A stretch of 64,000 bases of DNA, taken from positions 186,001-250,000 of the forward strand of contig JAVBVZ010000015.1 of NCBI GenBank assembly GCA_036679405.1, written 5' to 3'. Made by a program: the position numbers and the translations under genes. The DNA comes from JAEYKI01 sp036679405. Its GTDB lineage: Bacteria > Bacillota > Clostridia > Christensenellales > Christensenellaceae. The notes beneath the pieces were generated by a model. The model saw nothing but the letters and a program-made list of their open reading frames with translations, was not told where the DNA came from and did not search any database. Within the stretch, counting starts at the first letter, position 1, and each line of letters opens with the position of its first letter. Below, in pieces: positions 1 through 8,645 of this stretch.

Positions 1-1
1 T

Positions 2-583
2 GCCTCCGGGCAGGCGGCCACGCCGGAATATGTACTTAATTTTATTCTTTCCCAAAACGGCATTGACCCGTCCGGCGACCTTACGATAGAATATAAGGCA
101 GACCATTCCGAACTTGCTTCCCTGGTCATGGCCGGGAAGGCGGATCTGGCTATGCTGCCCGAACCCTTTGTCACCACCGTTACCCAAAAAGATCCGGACG
201 TCCGTGTCTCACTGGACCTGACCGAAGAATGGGATAAGCTGGAAGGCAATGACGGCAGCACCCTTATCATGGGCGTAATGATCGTACGCAAAGACTTTGC
301 AGAAAACAATCCGGAAGCCCTCTCGGCTTTCATGGATGAATATAAGGCGTCCACCGAATTTGTGAACAGCAACCCTGCGGACGCAGCCGCTCTGATTGAA
401 CAATACGGGATCATGTCATCCGCAGAACTTGCCGAGGAGGCTATCCCAAGCTGCAATATTGTATATATAGACGGGCAGGAAATGAAAGACAAGATCGCGC
501 CCCTGTACCAGATCCTTTTTGACAGCAATCCAAAATCCATAGGAGGGTCCATCCCGGACGATGCGTTCTATTATATCGGATAA
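2..583 (+). CDS. NitT/TauT-type ABC transporter substrate-binding protein (5' truncated)
   Basis: The reading frame is open from base 2, so the N-terminus and lipoprotein signal lie outside the window; 193 residues are visible. Phrases such as AGKADLAMLPEP and the following TVTQKDPDV resemble the ligand-cleft region of periplasmic-binding-protein-like II proteins of the nitrate/sulfonate/taurine/HMP type (SsuA/ThiY-like). It would be an extracellular membrane-anchored receptor that delivers its ligand to the permease and ATPase encoded directly downstream; its stop overlaps the permease start by 23 bases, so the three genes form one operon. The ligand (sulfonate, HMP, nitrate or other) cannot be told from the sequence. 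Confidence 0.85.
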   Translation, partial: ASGQAATPEYVLNFILSQNGIDPSGDLTIEYKADHSELASLVMAGKADLAMLPEPFVTTVTQKDPDVRVSLDLTEEWDKLEGNDGSTLIMGVMIVRKDFAENNPEALSAFMDEYKASTEFVNSNPADAAALIEQYGIMSSAELAEEAIPSCNIVYIDGQEMKDKIAPLYQILFDSNPKSIGGSIPDDAFYYIG

Positions 584-1400
584 CAATAAAACAAGCCTCC
601 CCGAAAGCAATCCTGCTTTTGGGGAGCTCAAAAAAACGCCTGCACAAAAAGCGGCGCGGCGCATCCTGGTCGCGTGCATCTGGATTGCCCTTTGGTATCT
701 TGCCTGGGCTGTCGTTCAGCAGGAAATTCTGATTGCCTCTCCCGGAGAGGTTGTCCTTCGTTTGGGGCAGCTTGCCCTGACGGGTGATTTTTGGGTGGCA
801 ACCCTCTCCTCGCTGGCCCGCATTGTGATCGGGTTTTTGCTGGCGGCCGCCATCGGGTGCGTACTGGCTGTACTGTGCCATTTATCTTCGTTTTTATATG
901 ATCTTTTCTACCCCGTAATCCGCATCATACGGGCAACGCCCGTCGCTTCCTTTATCATCCTCGCCCTTATTTGGCTCAATACAAACAGCGTGCCCGTATT
1001 CGCGTCCTTTTTGATGGTTTTTCCCATTGTATGGGAAAATGTGTACCGTGGCATTAAAGGGACAGACCGGGATCTTCTGGATATGGTCCGGGTCTTCCGT
1101 CTTAAAAAAAGTTCGGTAATCAAAAATGTCTTTGTTCCTTCGGTCATGCCTTATTTTATTGCAGCCTGCAATATCGGCATCGGCATGGCATGGAAGGCCG
1201 GCATCGCAGCGGAAATACTGGGAGTCCCCCTCCATTCTATCGGCACGGAACTGTACCGCGCCAAAATCTATCTGGAAACAGTGGATGTTTTCGCATGGAC
1301 GGTAGTGGTCATCGCGCTCAGTGTACTAATAGAAAAACTTTTCCTTGGTTTGCTGAAAAAAGCCGGAGAAAAGTACAACTTAAAGGATCAGGAGGGGTAG
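561..1400 (+). CDS. ABC transporter permease, SsuC/TauC-like
   Basis: This 279-residue inner-membrane protein has a cytoplasmic N-terminal stretch and about six hydrophobic segments, with the BPD_transp_1 EAA-type loop near residues 195-225 (NIGIGMAWKAGIAAEILG), as is typical of SsuC/TauC permeases. The ATG at 561 lies inside the end of the binding-protein gene; an AGGAGGG sits 13 bases upstream, which is longer than usual, so translation is probably coupled. The following ATPase starts only three bases after the stop. It should form the membrane channel of the importer. Confidence 0.88.
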   Translation: MRSIISDNNKTSLPESNPAFGELKKTPAQKAARRILVACIWIALWYLAWAVVQQEILIASPGEVVLRLGQLALTGDFWVATLSSLARIVIGFLLAAAIGCVLAVLCHLSSFLYDLFYPVIRIIRATPVASFIILALIWLNTNSVPVFASFLMVFPIVWENVYRGIKGTDRDLLDMVRVFRLKKSSVIKNVFVPSVMPYFIAACNIGIGMAWKAGIAAEILGVPLHSIGTELYRAKIYLETVDVFAWTVVVIALSVLIEKLFLGLLKKAGEKYNLKDQEG

Positions 1401-1403
1401 GTT

Positions 1404-2108
1404 TTGGCAGTCACTATAAAAGATCTATCAAAGTCTTTCGGGCCGAATGTTGTTTTTAAGGATTTTTCCCTCCGGATGCCGGATCAGGGCTGCATCTGCC
1501 TTTTCGGGCCGTCCGGCAGCGGCAAAACGACACTTTTGAATCTGATTGCCGGAAGCGTTTTGCCGGATACGGGCAGCGTCTCTCTTCCTTCCGGAAACGT
1601 CTCTGTTGTTTTCCAGGAAGACCGTCTGCTCCCATGGGCAGATGCGCTGCATAATGTTCAACTGGTCTTGGAAAAATCCCTGCCATCAAAAAAAGCGCAG
1701 GAAAAGGCGCTTTATTTTCTCAAGGAAGTTTTTTTGGAAGATACTGCAGACAAATACCCTGCCGAGCTTTCGGGCGGCATGCGCCGCAGGGTGGCCCTGG
1801 CGCGCGCGCTGGCTTTCGGCGGTTCTGTGCTACTCCTGGATGAACCTTTTTCAGGGCTGGACGCGCAAATCAAAGAGGCTCTTTTTTTAAAATTTTCTCA
1901 GATCAAGAAAGAAAAACTGATCGTTTTAGTCACCCATTATCCCGAGGAAGCCGTGCGGCTCGCAGACACGATCCATATTTTGGGCGGCCCGCCCGTTTGC
2001 ATAGAAAAAACCATACCTGTTTCTAAAGCACTCCGGGAAAGCGAAAACGCCTCCCGCGCGCTCGCACGCGAACTGACTTTGCAACTTCCGCCGGATACTC
2101 AGGAATAA
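1404..2108 (+). CDS. ABC transporter ATP-binding protein, SsuB/TauB-like
   Basis: The product is a 234-residue nucleotide-binding subunit. Walker A (GPSGSGKTT, about residues 34-42), the Q-loop (VVFQEDRLLPWADA), the signature LSGGMRRR and Walker B LLLDEPFSGLD followed by the H-loop VTHYPEEA are all present in order. The LPW after the Q-loop is characteristic of the nitrate/taurine/sulfonate subfamily. The start is a TTG at 1404 preceded by AGGAGGGG at the end of the permease gene. The 3' end overlaps the convergent WYL-regulator gene by 10 bases. Confidence 0.92.
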   Translation: MAVTIKDLSKSFGPNVVFKDFSLRMPDQGCICLFGPSGSGKTTLLNLIAGSVLPDTGSVSLPSGNVSVVFQEDRLLPWADALHNVQLVLEKSLPSKKAQEKALYFLKEVFLEDTADKYPAELSGGMRRRVALARALAFGGSVLLLDEPFSGLDAQIKEALFLKFSQIKKEKLIVLVTHYPEEAVRLADTIHILGGPPVCIEKTIPVSKALRESENASRALARELTLQLPPDTQE

Positions 2109-3082
2109 AGCGTAATCATTTTTTTAAGCATATCACAAACTTCCCGCCGGAAATCAGGCGGAGATAAAACTTCTACCCCGTCCGCCATTTGAAGCACAAA
2201 ATACAGCATGCCCGGCCGGGCGGAATGAACATCGGCTGAAAAATAATTTTCATCCAGCTTCTTTATTTGCATATCGTCCCCAAATTTATCCTGCAGGGTT
2301 TGCAGAAGGTCGTTCTTGCATTTCAGCCGTATCCGCTCTTCTTTTCCGGCAAACATATGGATATGCCGGTTGGCATATTCCGCAATATCCAGCCCGTTTT
2401 CAAAGCCGGCCAGATCGTTCACCGGTTCAGAGGGATCGTCCATTATCTTGATATTGCATATCCTGTCCAGGCGCAGGTTGGAAATCTGCTGGTATTTCGG
2501 ATACCTGCACACCAGATAATAATAATCGTTCATCCAAAGAATATGATAAGGGCTAACCTGACGGGGCGCATTATCCTTTTTTTCGAGCGTACGCGAAAAA
2601 GTGTACTTCATATAGCTGAAGCGCACCTGCTTTCCCCGTTCTATCGCTTCAGTCAGAAGGTCTATATTATAAAAAATAGCCTGATTGTCGCATTTGATAC
2701 GCTTATGCAGATAGTTTACTTTTTCAAGGCGGCTTTGGTCATACTTATTGGTCAGCGTTTTGATTTTGTTAACAATCGCGTGCGACTGAGACTTGGATAT
2801 AAATTTTGCGGAAAGAACGGCGTCGGTCAGCAGCCGCAATTCGGAAAACTCAAATTCCCTCTCCCTCATATAGTAGCCTTTTCCGGTCTCTTCATACGTG
2901 GCGATATCCACGCCCCGATCGACCAGCGTACGGATATCCTCATACACTGCCCGCCGGTCCGCACGGATCCCCTCTGCCGCAAGTTTGGCTATGATCTCGG
3001 TAGAAGAAAGCGGGTGGTCCACATTTGTATCCCTTTTCAGTATTTCAAATACCGAGAGCAGCCTTTCCCTGTTTTGAGACAT
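2099..3082 (-). CDS. WYL-domain transcriptional regulator (YafY type)
   Basis: This 327-residue protein has an N-terminal HTH_11/DeoR-like winged helix (about residues 1-70; LSSTEIIAKLAAEGIRADRRAVYEDI), a central WYL domain (about 140-225, with YHILWMNDYYYLVCRY) and a C-terminal WCX extension ending in LSPPDFRREV. Such proteins are ligand-responsive repressors or activators. The ATG at 3082 has GGAGGAG five bases upstream. The gene is convergent with the ABC operon and divergent from the MerR gene; its targets are not evident. Confidence 0.88.
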   Translation of the reverse strand: MSQNRERLLSVFEILKRDTNVDHPLSSTEIIAKLAAEGIRADRRAVYEDIRTLVDRGVDIATYEETGKGYYMREREFEFSELRLLTDAVLSAKFISKSQSHAIVNKIKTLTNKYDQSRLEKVNYLHKRIKCDNQAIFYNIDLLTEAIERGKQVRFSYMKYTFSRTLEKKDNAPRQVSPYHILWMNDYYYLVCRYPKYQQISNLRLDRICNIKIMDDPSEPVNDLAGFENGLDIAEYANRHIHMFAGKEERIRLKCKNDLLQTLQDKFGDDMQIKKLDENYFSADVHSARPGMLYFVLQMADGVEVLSPPDFRREVCDMLKKMITLYS

Positions 3083-3230
3083 TGTAACTCCTCCGGCTAC
3101 GCCATTCCTTTATTATGCTCCATGCTTATGCAAATTTTTGCTTGCCAAATAATCTATCGTTTTTATTGTATTGTTTTTTTCTATTTATGTCAATTTATGC
3201 TTACAGGTCCAACAAGAATGTAAAAAAGGC

Positions 3231-3261
3231 TTGACCTTTCCGTAAGGGTAATGTCTATACT
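3231..3261 (+). promoter_or_regulatory. MerR-type promoter with 19-bp spacer
   Basis: A -35 TTGACC (3231-3236) and -10 TATACT (3256-3261) are separated by 19 bp, the over-long spacing typical of promoters untwisted by MerR activators. The spacer contains an imperfect dyad (CCTTTCCGTAAGGG). It lies directly in front of the MerR gene, suggesting autoregulation, and it rules out the longer open frame beginning inside the promoter. Confidence 0.75.
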
Positions 3262-3301
3262 GTACTTATGGAACATGTTCCCCATAAAAAAGGAGGCCCA
3301 A

Positions 3302-4096
3302 ATGCTTTCAATCGGTGAATTTTCAAAAATCTGCATGTGCACCACCAAAACGCTCCGGCACTATGACAGGATCGGTTTGCTCAAACCTGCTTGTTATAAT
3401 GCGGAAAACGGATACCGCTATTATGAATCGAAGCAGCTTTTCGACATGTTGCTGATTCAAAAGCTTAAAAGCTACGGATTTTCTTTAAAAGAGATCAAAA
3501 AGCTTATCCCCGGCAAGCAGAAAGAACTTCTGGAGTCGCTGGAAAAAAAATATGCGCTGCACACCGCACATCTGGAAAAGCAAAAAGCTCTCCTGGAAAA
3601 GATGAAAACGGACATGGAAACTCTCAGGAAAGGAAAGGATATCATGCAAACACAACCGTTAGAAATAAAAATTGTCCGTCAGCCCGACGTGAACATCATA
3701 AGTATACGGGAGAACATATGCATCAGGGATTTCGAACACCTGTTTTCCAAAGTATATGATCTGATGCAGCAAACGGGAGCCGCCTGCCTGGGCGCGCCTT
3801 TTGCCATCTATCACTCCCCCGAATTTGATCCCGAAGATACGGATGTCGAGGTCGGTTTTCCAACCGATACAACCGGCAGCCATACGCGTATCTTAAAGGG
3901 GGGCGACTGTGCCGTGGCCCTTCATAAGGGTCCTTACAGCAATCTCACTGAGGTTTATGCCCGGCTCGTCGAATGGTTGGAAGCAGGAGGCCTCACGCCG
4001 GCTGCACCGCCTTACGAAAAATATTTGAATTCACCGCAGGAAGTTCCCGAGGATCAGCTGCTCACGGAAGTCTGTTTCCCGATTCACAAACATTAA
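3302..4096 (+). CDS. MerR-family regulator with GyrI-like effector domain
   Basis: The protein is 264 residues from the ATG at 3302, chosen because AAAGGAGG lies six bases upstream; an in-frame start at 3251 would sit inside the promoter. Residues 1-70 form the MerR winged helix (IGEFSKICMCTTKTLRHYDRIGLLKP), followed by a coiled-coil dimerisation helix (about 80-115) and a GyrI-like/AraC_E_bind effector domain (about 120-264) ending in LTEVCFPI, as in BltR/BmrR-type multidrug sensors. It probably binds a hydrophobic effector and activates its own promoter. No efflux pump is adjacent. Confidence 0.9.
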   Translation: MLSIGEFSKICMCTTKTLRHYDRIGLLKPACYNAENGYRYYESKQLFDMLLIQKLKSYGFSLKEIKKLIPGKQKELLESLEKKYALHTAHLEKQKALLEKMKTDMETLRKGKDIMQTQPLEIKIVRQPDVNIISIRENICIRDFEHLFSKVYDLMQQTGAACLGAPFAIYHSPEFDPEDTDVEVGFPTDTTGSHTRILKGGDCAVALHKGPYSNLTEVYARLVEWLEAGGLTPAAPPYEKYLNSPQEVPEDQLLTEVCFPIHKH

Positions 4097-4107
4097 ACCG
4101 CTTCATA

Positions 4108-4144
4108 CAAAAAGGCATGGCGCAAAGTCCGCCATGCCTTTTTT
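4108..4144. terminator. Bidirectional intrinsic terminator
   Basis: A 12-bp perfect stem (AAAGGCATGGCG with CGCCATGCCTTT, loop of 7) with A and T runs on both sides lies between the convergent MerR and aldo/keto reductase genes and can serve both strands. Confidence 0.85.
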
Positions 4145-4155
4145 AAAACATGTTT

Positions 4156-4995
4156 TCACAAATTTCCGTCAAACGTATCCTCATTAAAACCGAACGATTT
4201 TCCGCCGTCCAAAGCGTCGATCGCGCGCATATCCTCCCCGCTCAGATCAAAATCAAAAAGCTGCGCGTTTTCAATGATCCTTTCTTTATGCACAGACTTC
4301 GGAATGATTGCATATCCCTTTTTTAAATGCCACCTGAGCGTTGCGCGGGCGGGACTGACCCCATAGCGGCCTGCAATCTCGGCCATCAGGGGTTCTTCTT
4401 CCAGATGCCCGTGGAAAATAGGCCCCCAGGATACGATTTGTATGCCGTTTTCCTTGCAGTATGCGTCCGTTTCCTTTTGCTGGTGCCACGGATGAAGCTG
4501 TATCTGGTTGACCGGCGGCACACCGCCGAAACGAACGGATATTTCTTTCAAGTGATGGGGCAAAAAATTAGACACGCCCGGAACCAACAGCTTTTTTTCC
4601 CGGGCCAATTCAAGCAGCGCTTCCCAAGTCCCAAAACGCAGCGTTTCGTCTACGCCCGGCCAATGCAGCAAATATGCGTCCAGATAATCAAGCCCCATCT
4701 TCGCAAGGCTTTTTTCAAATGCGGCCTTCGGCGCCGAAAAATCGGTAGGCCATATTTTTGAAGTTATGAACACTTCCTCCCTTGGAATGCCTGAATCCCG
4801 CACCGCGCGCCCTACTTCGCGTTCGTTTTTATACATACTGGCCGTATCAATATGGCGGTACCCCGCTTCCAGTGCGTAGCGCACCGCGTTATATGTTTCA
4901 TCCCTCTCGGGGCTGGCTTTATATACCCCCAGTCCCACCGTAGGCATGTTTTTTCCTCCCAAAAGTTCAATCCTGTCCGAAAGACTGCCCATCAT
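4156..4995 (-). CDS. Aldo/keto reductase
   Basis: The 279-residue protein is the usual length for soluble NADPH-dependent aldo/keto reductases. The catalytic tetrad is visible: Asp and Tyr in DTASMYKNE, Lys in ITSKIW and His in LLHWPG. Also present are the conserved VNQIQLHPW and the C-terminal nucleotide-binding AIIPKSVHKERI. It most resembles the 2,5-diketo-gluconate reductase/YvgN group. The ATG at 4995 has AAGGAGG seven bases upstream. It follows the short-chain dehydrogenase gene by about 35 bases and is probably cotranscribed. Substrate unknown. Confidence 0.92.
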   Translation of the reverse strand: MMGSLSDRIELLGGKNMPTVGLGVYKASPERDETYNAVRYALEAGYRHIDTASMYKNEREVGRAVRDSGIPREEVFITSKIWPTDFSAPKAAFEKSLAKMGLDYLDAYLLHWPGVDETLRFGTWEALLELAREKKLLVPGVSNFLPHHLKEISVRFGGVPPVNQIQLHPWHQQKETDAYCKENGIQIVSWGPIFHGHLEEEPLMAEIAGRYGVSPARATLRWHLKKGYAIIPKSVHKERIIENAQLFDFDLSGEDMRAIDALDGGKSFGFNEDTFDGNL

Positions 4996-5030
4996 TTTCT
5001 ATCCTCCTTAAAAAATACCTTCTTGTCCGT

Positions 5031-5813
5031 TTATTTTTCATGCCGCTTTCGCCACGCTTTGAAACGCAGCCCTTCATAAAACTGCGGCGCCAGATCTACC
5101 GGCAGTACCCGTACCAGCAAGCAGCGAATCAAAAAAACAACGGACGTATATACAGACCGGCAACCCATTTTAAGCCCCTGCTCCATGCAGAAAGCCACCA
5201 GTCCTACCGGCTGGGGCGGCAGTGGGACGGGCGTATCGCTTCCTCCCGCTTTTTTAAAAAACCCTGTTTTGAGCGTGGCAACCGGATAGACCGGCATGAT
5301 TTTTATATGCTTCGGCCTTTCCATGCGGTAGGTGCGCACAAATCCGTCCATTGCGAATTTAGTCGCGTCATAAAGCGAAAAACCCGGCAGCACCATTTTC
5401 CCCAAAGCCGATATGGTTACCATAAAAGTCAGCGGTTCTTTGCGCCCCTCAGCCAGTTTCTGCAGTATATAAATAGGCGCGAGCACATTGACCGCAAATA
5501 TATCTTCATTCTTCTTCCAGTCGGGCGGGCCGATGATCCCATAATACGCGAATCCCGCATTGGATACAAATATATCTATCCCGCCCAAAAGCGCCTGTGC
5601 TTCGCGGATCATTGCGTCAATCTGCTCGGGCTTAGAAACGTCGCATCCCACAGCCATCACCTCCGTACCGCCCAGCGCGGCAAGGATATCTTCCGGGGAT
5701 CTTGATACGCCCACTACTTTTGCGCCCGCCCGAAGCAGCCGCCGGGTAAAAGCAAGGCCAATCCCGGAAGAAGCGCCGGTCACAACAATCCTTTTTCCTT
5801 CCAGTTTCATCAT
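5031..5813 (-). CDS. Short-chain dehydrogenase/reductase (SDR)
   Basis: This 260-residue Rossmann enzyme has the nucleotide-binding TGASSGIG (about residues 13-20), the NAG motif in VSNAGFAYYG and a catalytic YDATK (Tyr-x-x-x-Lys) with an upstream Ser in TISALGKM. The region after the active site (VYPVATLKTGFFKKAG) matches the classical SDR substrate loop. Two consecutive ATG codons follow AAGGAG; the second, at 5810, has the better spacing. It is the first gene of a probable two-gene unit with the aldo/keto reductase. The C-terminus is basic with a hydrophobic stretch (VVFLIRCLLVRVLPV) that may touch the membrane. Confidence 0.9.
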   Translation of the reverse strand: MMKLEGKRIVVTGASSGIGLAFTRRLLRAGAKVVGVSRSPEDILAALGGTEVMAVGCDVSKPEQIDAMIREAQALLGGIDIFVSNAGFAYYGIIGPPDWKKNEDIFAVNVLAPIYILQKLAEGRKEPLTFMVTISALGKMVLPGFSLYDATKFAMDGFVRTYRMERPKHIKIMPVYPVATLKTGFFKKAGGSDTPVPLPPQPVGLVAFCMEQGLKMGCRSVYTSVVFLIRCLLVRVLPVDLAPQFYEGLRFKAWRKRHEK

Positions 5814-5975
5814 TTTTCTCCTTTTTAAAAGGCCTGTGATTCATTTGAAAGGCCATCGTCTTTCCTATTCTTTATGATAGTACGTTTTTTTTCTTTTGTC
5901 ACCTGATTCGCCCGCCTTCTTCCAAAAAGAATTCCAAGAAAAACTGCTTATATCCGGTATTTTGCCGAACACAAA

Positions 5976-6006
5976 AAGAAAAAAGCCTGCTAAAAGCAGG
6001 CTTTTT
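5976..6006 (-). terminator. Intrinsic terminator of the amino-acid ABC operon
   Basis: A 10-bp stem (AAAAGCCTGC with GCAGGCTTTT, loop TAAAA) is followed on the minus strand by a T-run, 15 bases after the ATPase stop codon. Confidence 0.85.
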
Positions 6007-6020
6007 GCCATATTGATAAT

Positions 6021-6761
6021 TTATTTTTCAATGATCCTGGACAAAAACTCACGCGTCCGCTGATGTTTGGGAGCATCAAACATCACCTGCGGAGACGAAT
6101 CTTCCACGATAACGCCTTTGTCCATAAACACCACCCGGTGGGCCACGTCACGGGCAAAAGCCATTTCATGAGTCACCACCAGCATCGTCAGTCCGGATTG
6201 GGCCAGCCCTTTCATAACGGTAAGGACCTCTCCCACCATTTCAGGGTCCAGCGCGGAGGTCGGTTCGTCAAACAGCAGCACTTCCGGCTCCATTGCCAGC
6301 GCACGCGCAATAGCCACACGCTGTTTTTGTCCGCCGGATATCTGCGCAGGCTTTGCATTTACATAGCCAAGCATGCCTACTTTGTTTAAATACTCTTTTG
6401 CGCTTTTCTCAGCCTGCTTTCTGGAACGCCCCAAAACTTTCACCTGGCCGACCACGCAGTTCTCCAGAACATTTAAGTTGTTGAATAAATTAAACTGCTG
6501 AAAAACCATCCCGACTTTCGCACGGTATTTTGATATGGGCACGCTTCCGTCCTGGATGTTCCGCCCACGAAAAAGTATTTCCCCGCTGGTAGGCGTCTCC
6601 AAAAGGTTGATGCACCTGAGCAGAGTAGACTTTCCGCTTCCGGACGAACCGATCACGCAGACCACTTCCCCGCGGCTTACGTCAAAGTTTATGTCTTTAA
6701 GCACTTCATTTCTATCAAAAAACTTCTCAAGATGCCGAACAGCTATCACATTCTCAGACAC
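6021..6761 (-). CDS. Amino-acid ABC transporter ATP-binding protein (GlnQ-like)
   Basis: The GTG at 6761, eight bases inside the permease gene and nine bases after a GGAGG, gives a 246-residue protein, the normal length for GlnQ/HisP; a TTG at 6767 is an alternative. It has Walker A GSSGSGKST, the Q-loop VFQQFNLFNN, signature ISGGQKQR, Walker B LLFDEPTSALD and H-loop VTHEMAFAR, all typical of polar amino-acid uptake ATPases. It is the third gene of the operon binding protein - permease - ATPase. Confidence 0.93.
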   Translation of the reverse strand: MSENVIAVRHLEKFFDRNEVLKDINFDVSRGEVVCVIGSSGSGKSTLLRCINLLETPTSGEILFRGRNIQDGSVPISKYRAKVGMVFQQFNLFNNLNVLENCVVGQVKVLGRSRKQAEKSAKEYLNKVGMLGYVNAKPAQISGGQKQRVAIARALAMEPEVLLFDEPTSALDPEMVGEVLTVMKGLAQSGLTMLVVTHEMAFARDVAHRVVFMDKGVIVEDSSPQVMFDAPKHQRTREFLSRIIEK

Positions 6762-7512
6762 GGTCAAGACCCTCCGTTTCTTCCAACGAATACATATCGT
6801 AATTAGAAGGCCCGTCCATCTTCTTTTCAACGGCCAGCAGGATCCGCGTGACCGAGAAAGTCAGAACAAAGTATATGACGCAGGCGATCGCAAACGCTTC
6901 AAAGAAGCGGTAATATGTCCCGGCTGCGGACTTGGCCATAAAGAACAGCTCTGAAACGGATATCACGCTCAGTACGGAACTGTCTTTGATATTGATAACA
7001 AACTCATTCCCGATGGCCGGCATAATATTGCGGATAGCCTGGGGAAGAATGATGCTGGTCATGGTTTGCCAGTGGGTCATTCCAATGGAATGCGCCGCCT
7101 CTGTTTGCCCCTTGTCCACCGATATAATACCGCCGCGCACCACCTCGGCGAGATAGGCGCCGGTATTGATGGAAATGATGAACAGTGCGGCGCTCAGCGG
7201 CGCCAGGTCCAAATTAAACAAAATTGCGGAACCGTAATAAATGACCACGGCCTGCACCATCATCGGCGTTCCGCGGAACACTTCGATATAAGCGATCAAA
7301 ATGCCCCGCACAGTCTTCATCAATGCCCTTTTCAACCCGGACTCCTCCGGTTCGATGGGGATCGTGCGCACAATGGCAACCAGCAGTCCGATCCCGAATC
7401 CCGCACAGGTACCAACCATGGCAATCAGCATCGTGATACCGGCGCCCTGCAGGAACATAAGACCGTATTCCTGCAGCATGAAAACAATCCAGCCAAAAGG
7501 ATCAGTAGGCAT
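6754..7512 (-). CDS. Amino-acid ABC transporter permease (HisMQ family)
   Basis: A 252-residue membrane protein with about five hydrophobic segments and the conserved YIEVFRGTPMMVQ and GGIISVDKGQTEAAHSIGMT elements that define the polar amino-acid permease family (EAA loop: PQAIRNIMPAIGNEF). It lies 27 bases after the binding-protein gene and overlaps the ATPase start by eight bases. It forms a homodimeric channel in the cytoplasmic membrane. Confidence 0.93.
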   Translation of the reverse strand: MPTDPFGWIVFMLQEYGLMFLQGAGITMLIAMVGTCAGFGIGLLVAIVRTIPIEPEESGLKRALMKTVRGILIAYIEVFRGTPMMVQAVVIYYGSAILFNLDLAPLSAALFIISINTGAYLAEVVRGGIISVDKGQTEAAHSIGMTHWQTMTSIILPQAIRNIMPAIGNEFVINIKDSSVLSVISVSELFFMAKSAAGTYYRFFEAFAIACVIYFVLTFSVTRILLAVEKKMDGPSNYDMYSLEETEGLDRV

Positions 7513-7539
7513 TGATCTTCACTCCTGTATTTCTCATGT

Positions 7540-8403
7540 CTATTCCTGCGAAACAGGCTGGCGCGCTACAGCGTCTTCCATCATCTGTTCGCGTTCATCC
7601 TGCGAGATGCCCGAAAGTATCTCGTTGATCTTGTCTTTATTTTCATCGCCCTGGCGAATGCCTACGGCAACCTGAACATCTTCCGGCTCCGTTTCAAAAC
7701 CGGACCCTTCGGCAAACTGCACATACGTCAGTTCGGGGTTGGCTTCAACTGCGGAAACAGCGCCCGGGAGTTCGGAAATATATCCGTCGATCTTTCCGGC
7801 GGTCAGCGCAACAATCATGGCCGGGAAAGTTTCCATGGCGGTCTGTTTTTCCACACCTTCAATCTGGTCGATCACAGTGTAGTGGAAGGTGTCCAGCTGC
7901 GCGGTGATTTTGGCGCCTGCAAAATCGGCCAGCGAAGCCGCGTCGGCATACGCCCCGTCTTTCTTAACGACAATCACGAGTTCGGAAGTATAGTAGGGGT
8001 CGGTAAAATCAATCGTTTCCTTGCGCTCGTCCGTCGGAGACATGCCGGCGATGATCGCGTCGATTTTTTCAGACAACAAAGCGGGAATCAGTCCGTCCCA
8101 TTCCGTTTTCACAATCACCAGCTCTTTGCCCAGACCTTCGGCCACTTTTTTTGCGATCTGCACATCATATCCGTCCGCATATCCGCCGCCTGTGCTGATC
8201 GGAACGGTCATTTCCGTCTCACCCGTCTGTGTCCAGTTGAAAGGAGCGTAGTTGCATTCCAAACCTACCCGGAATTCTCCGCTCGTCTCACCCGCTTCGG
8301 CCGCCGATTCGGACGCAGCGCCTTCGCTGCCGGAACAAGCGGTCAGTGCAAATGCAGAAAGCGCAAATGCAATCACCAATAATAATACGGTAATTTTTTT
8401 CAA
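7540..8403 (-). CDS. Amino-acid ABC transporter substrate-binding lipoprotein
   Basis: A 287-residue PBP type-2 receptor. The N-terminus has a lipoprotein signal with lipobox LTAC (Cys about residue 23) and a Ser/Glu/Ala-rich linker. The mature domain shows FRVGLECNYAPFNW, DGYDVQIAKKVAEGLG and the ASLADFAGAKITAQ hinge of the SBP_bac_3 family. The start is a TTG at 8403, eight bases after GAGGAGG. Ligand class is polar amino acids; the exact one is not clear. Confidence 0.92.
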   Translation of the reverse strand: MKKITVLLLVIAFALSAFALTACSGSEGAASESAAEAGETSGEFRVGLECNYAPFNWTQTGETEMTVPISTGGGYADGYDVQIAKKVAEGLGKELVIVKTEWDGLIPALLSEKIDAIIAGMSPTDERKETIDFTDPYYTSELVIVVKKDGAYADAASLADFAGAKITAQLDTFHYTVIDQIEGVEKQTAMETFPAMIVALTAGKIDGYISELPGAVSAVEANPELTYVQFAEGSGFETEPEDVQVAVGIRQGDENKDKINEILSGISQDEREQMMEDAVARQPVSQE

Positions 8404-8486
8404 TATTGTTTCCTCCTCAAAAATTGTCTTGGGAATTTTTTATGCCGTAGTAGCATGTGAAACTATTCGATATTAAAATCTAATCT

Positions 8487-8515
8487 ATTGTCGCACTTTA
8501 TATACGGTTCGTCAA
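8487..8515 (-). promoter_or_regulatory. Predicted sigma-A promoter of the amino-acid ABC operon
   Basis: On the minus strand TTGACG (8510-8515) and GACAAT (8487-8492) are 17 bp apart, about 85 bases before the TTG start. The rest of the 8404-8645 interval shows only the terminator near 8600. Confidence 0.55.
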
Positions 8516-8581
8516 GAAAAAATTTGCTTTATGGCGCTTTATACATGCATTCCCCAAACGGCTCCTGCAACTTTTTTAAAG

Positions 8582-8613
8582 CAAAACACGGCCCGGAGGA
8601 ATTCTCCGGGCCG
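8582..8613 (-). terminator. Terminator of the CoADR-like gene
   Basis: A 10-bp GC-rich stem (CGGCCCGGAG with CTCCGGGCCG, 5-base loop) is followed on the minus strand by TGTTTTGC, about 30 bases past the stop codon at 8646. Confidence 0.75.
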
Positions 8614-8645
8614 CGCTTTGCGCAAAGGTATATTCTGCGCTATTT

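Noticed and set aside
3251..3301. In-frame N-terminal extension of the MerR gene
   Set aside because: It starts inside the promoter spacer and lacks a ribosome-binding site; the ATG at 3302 has AAAGGAGG at good distance.
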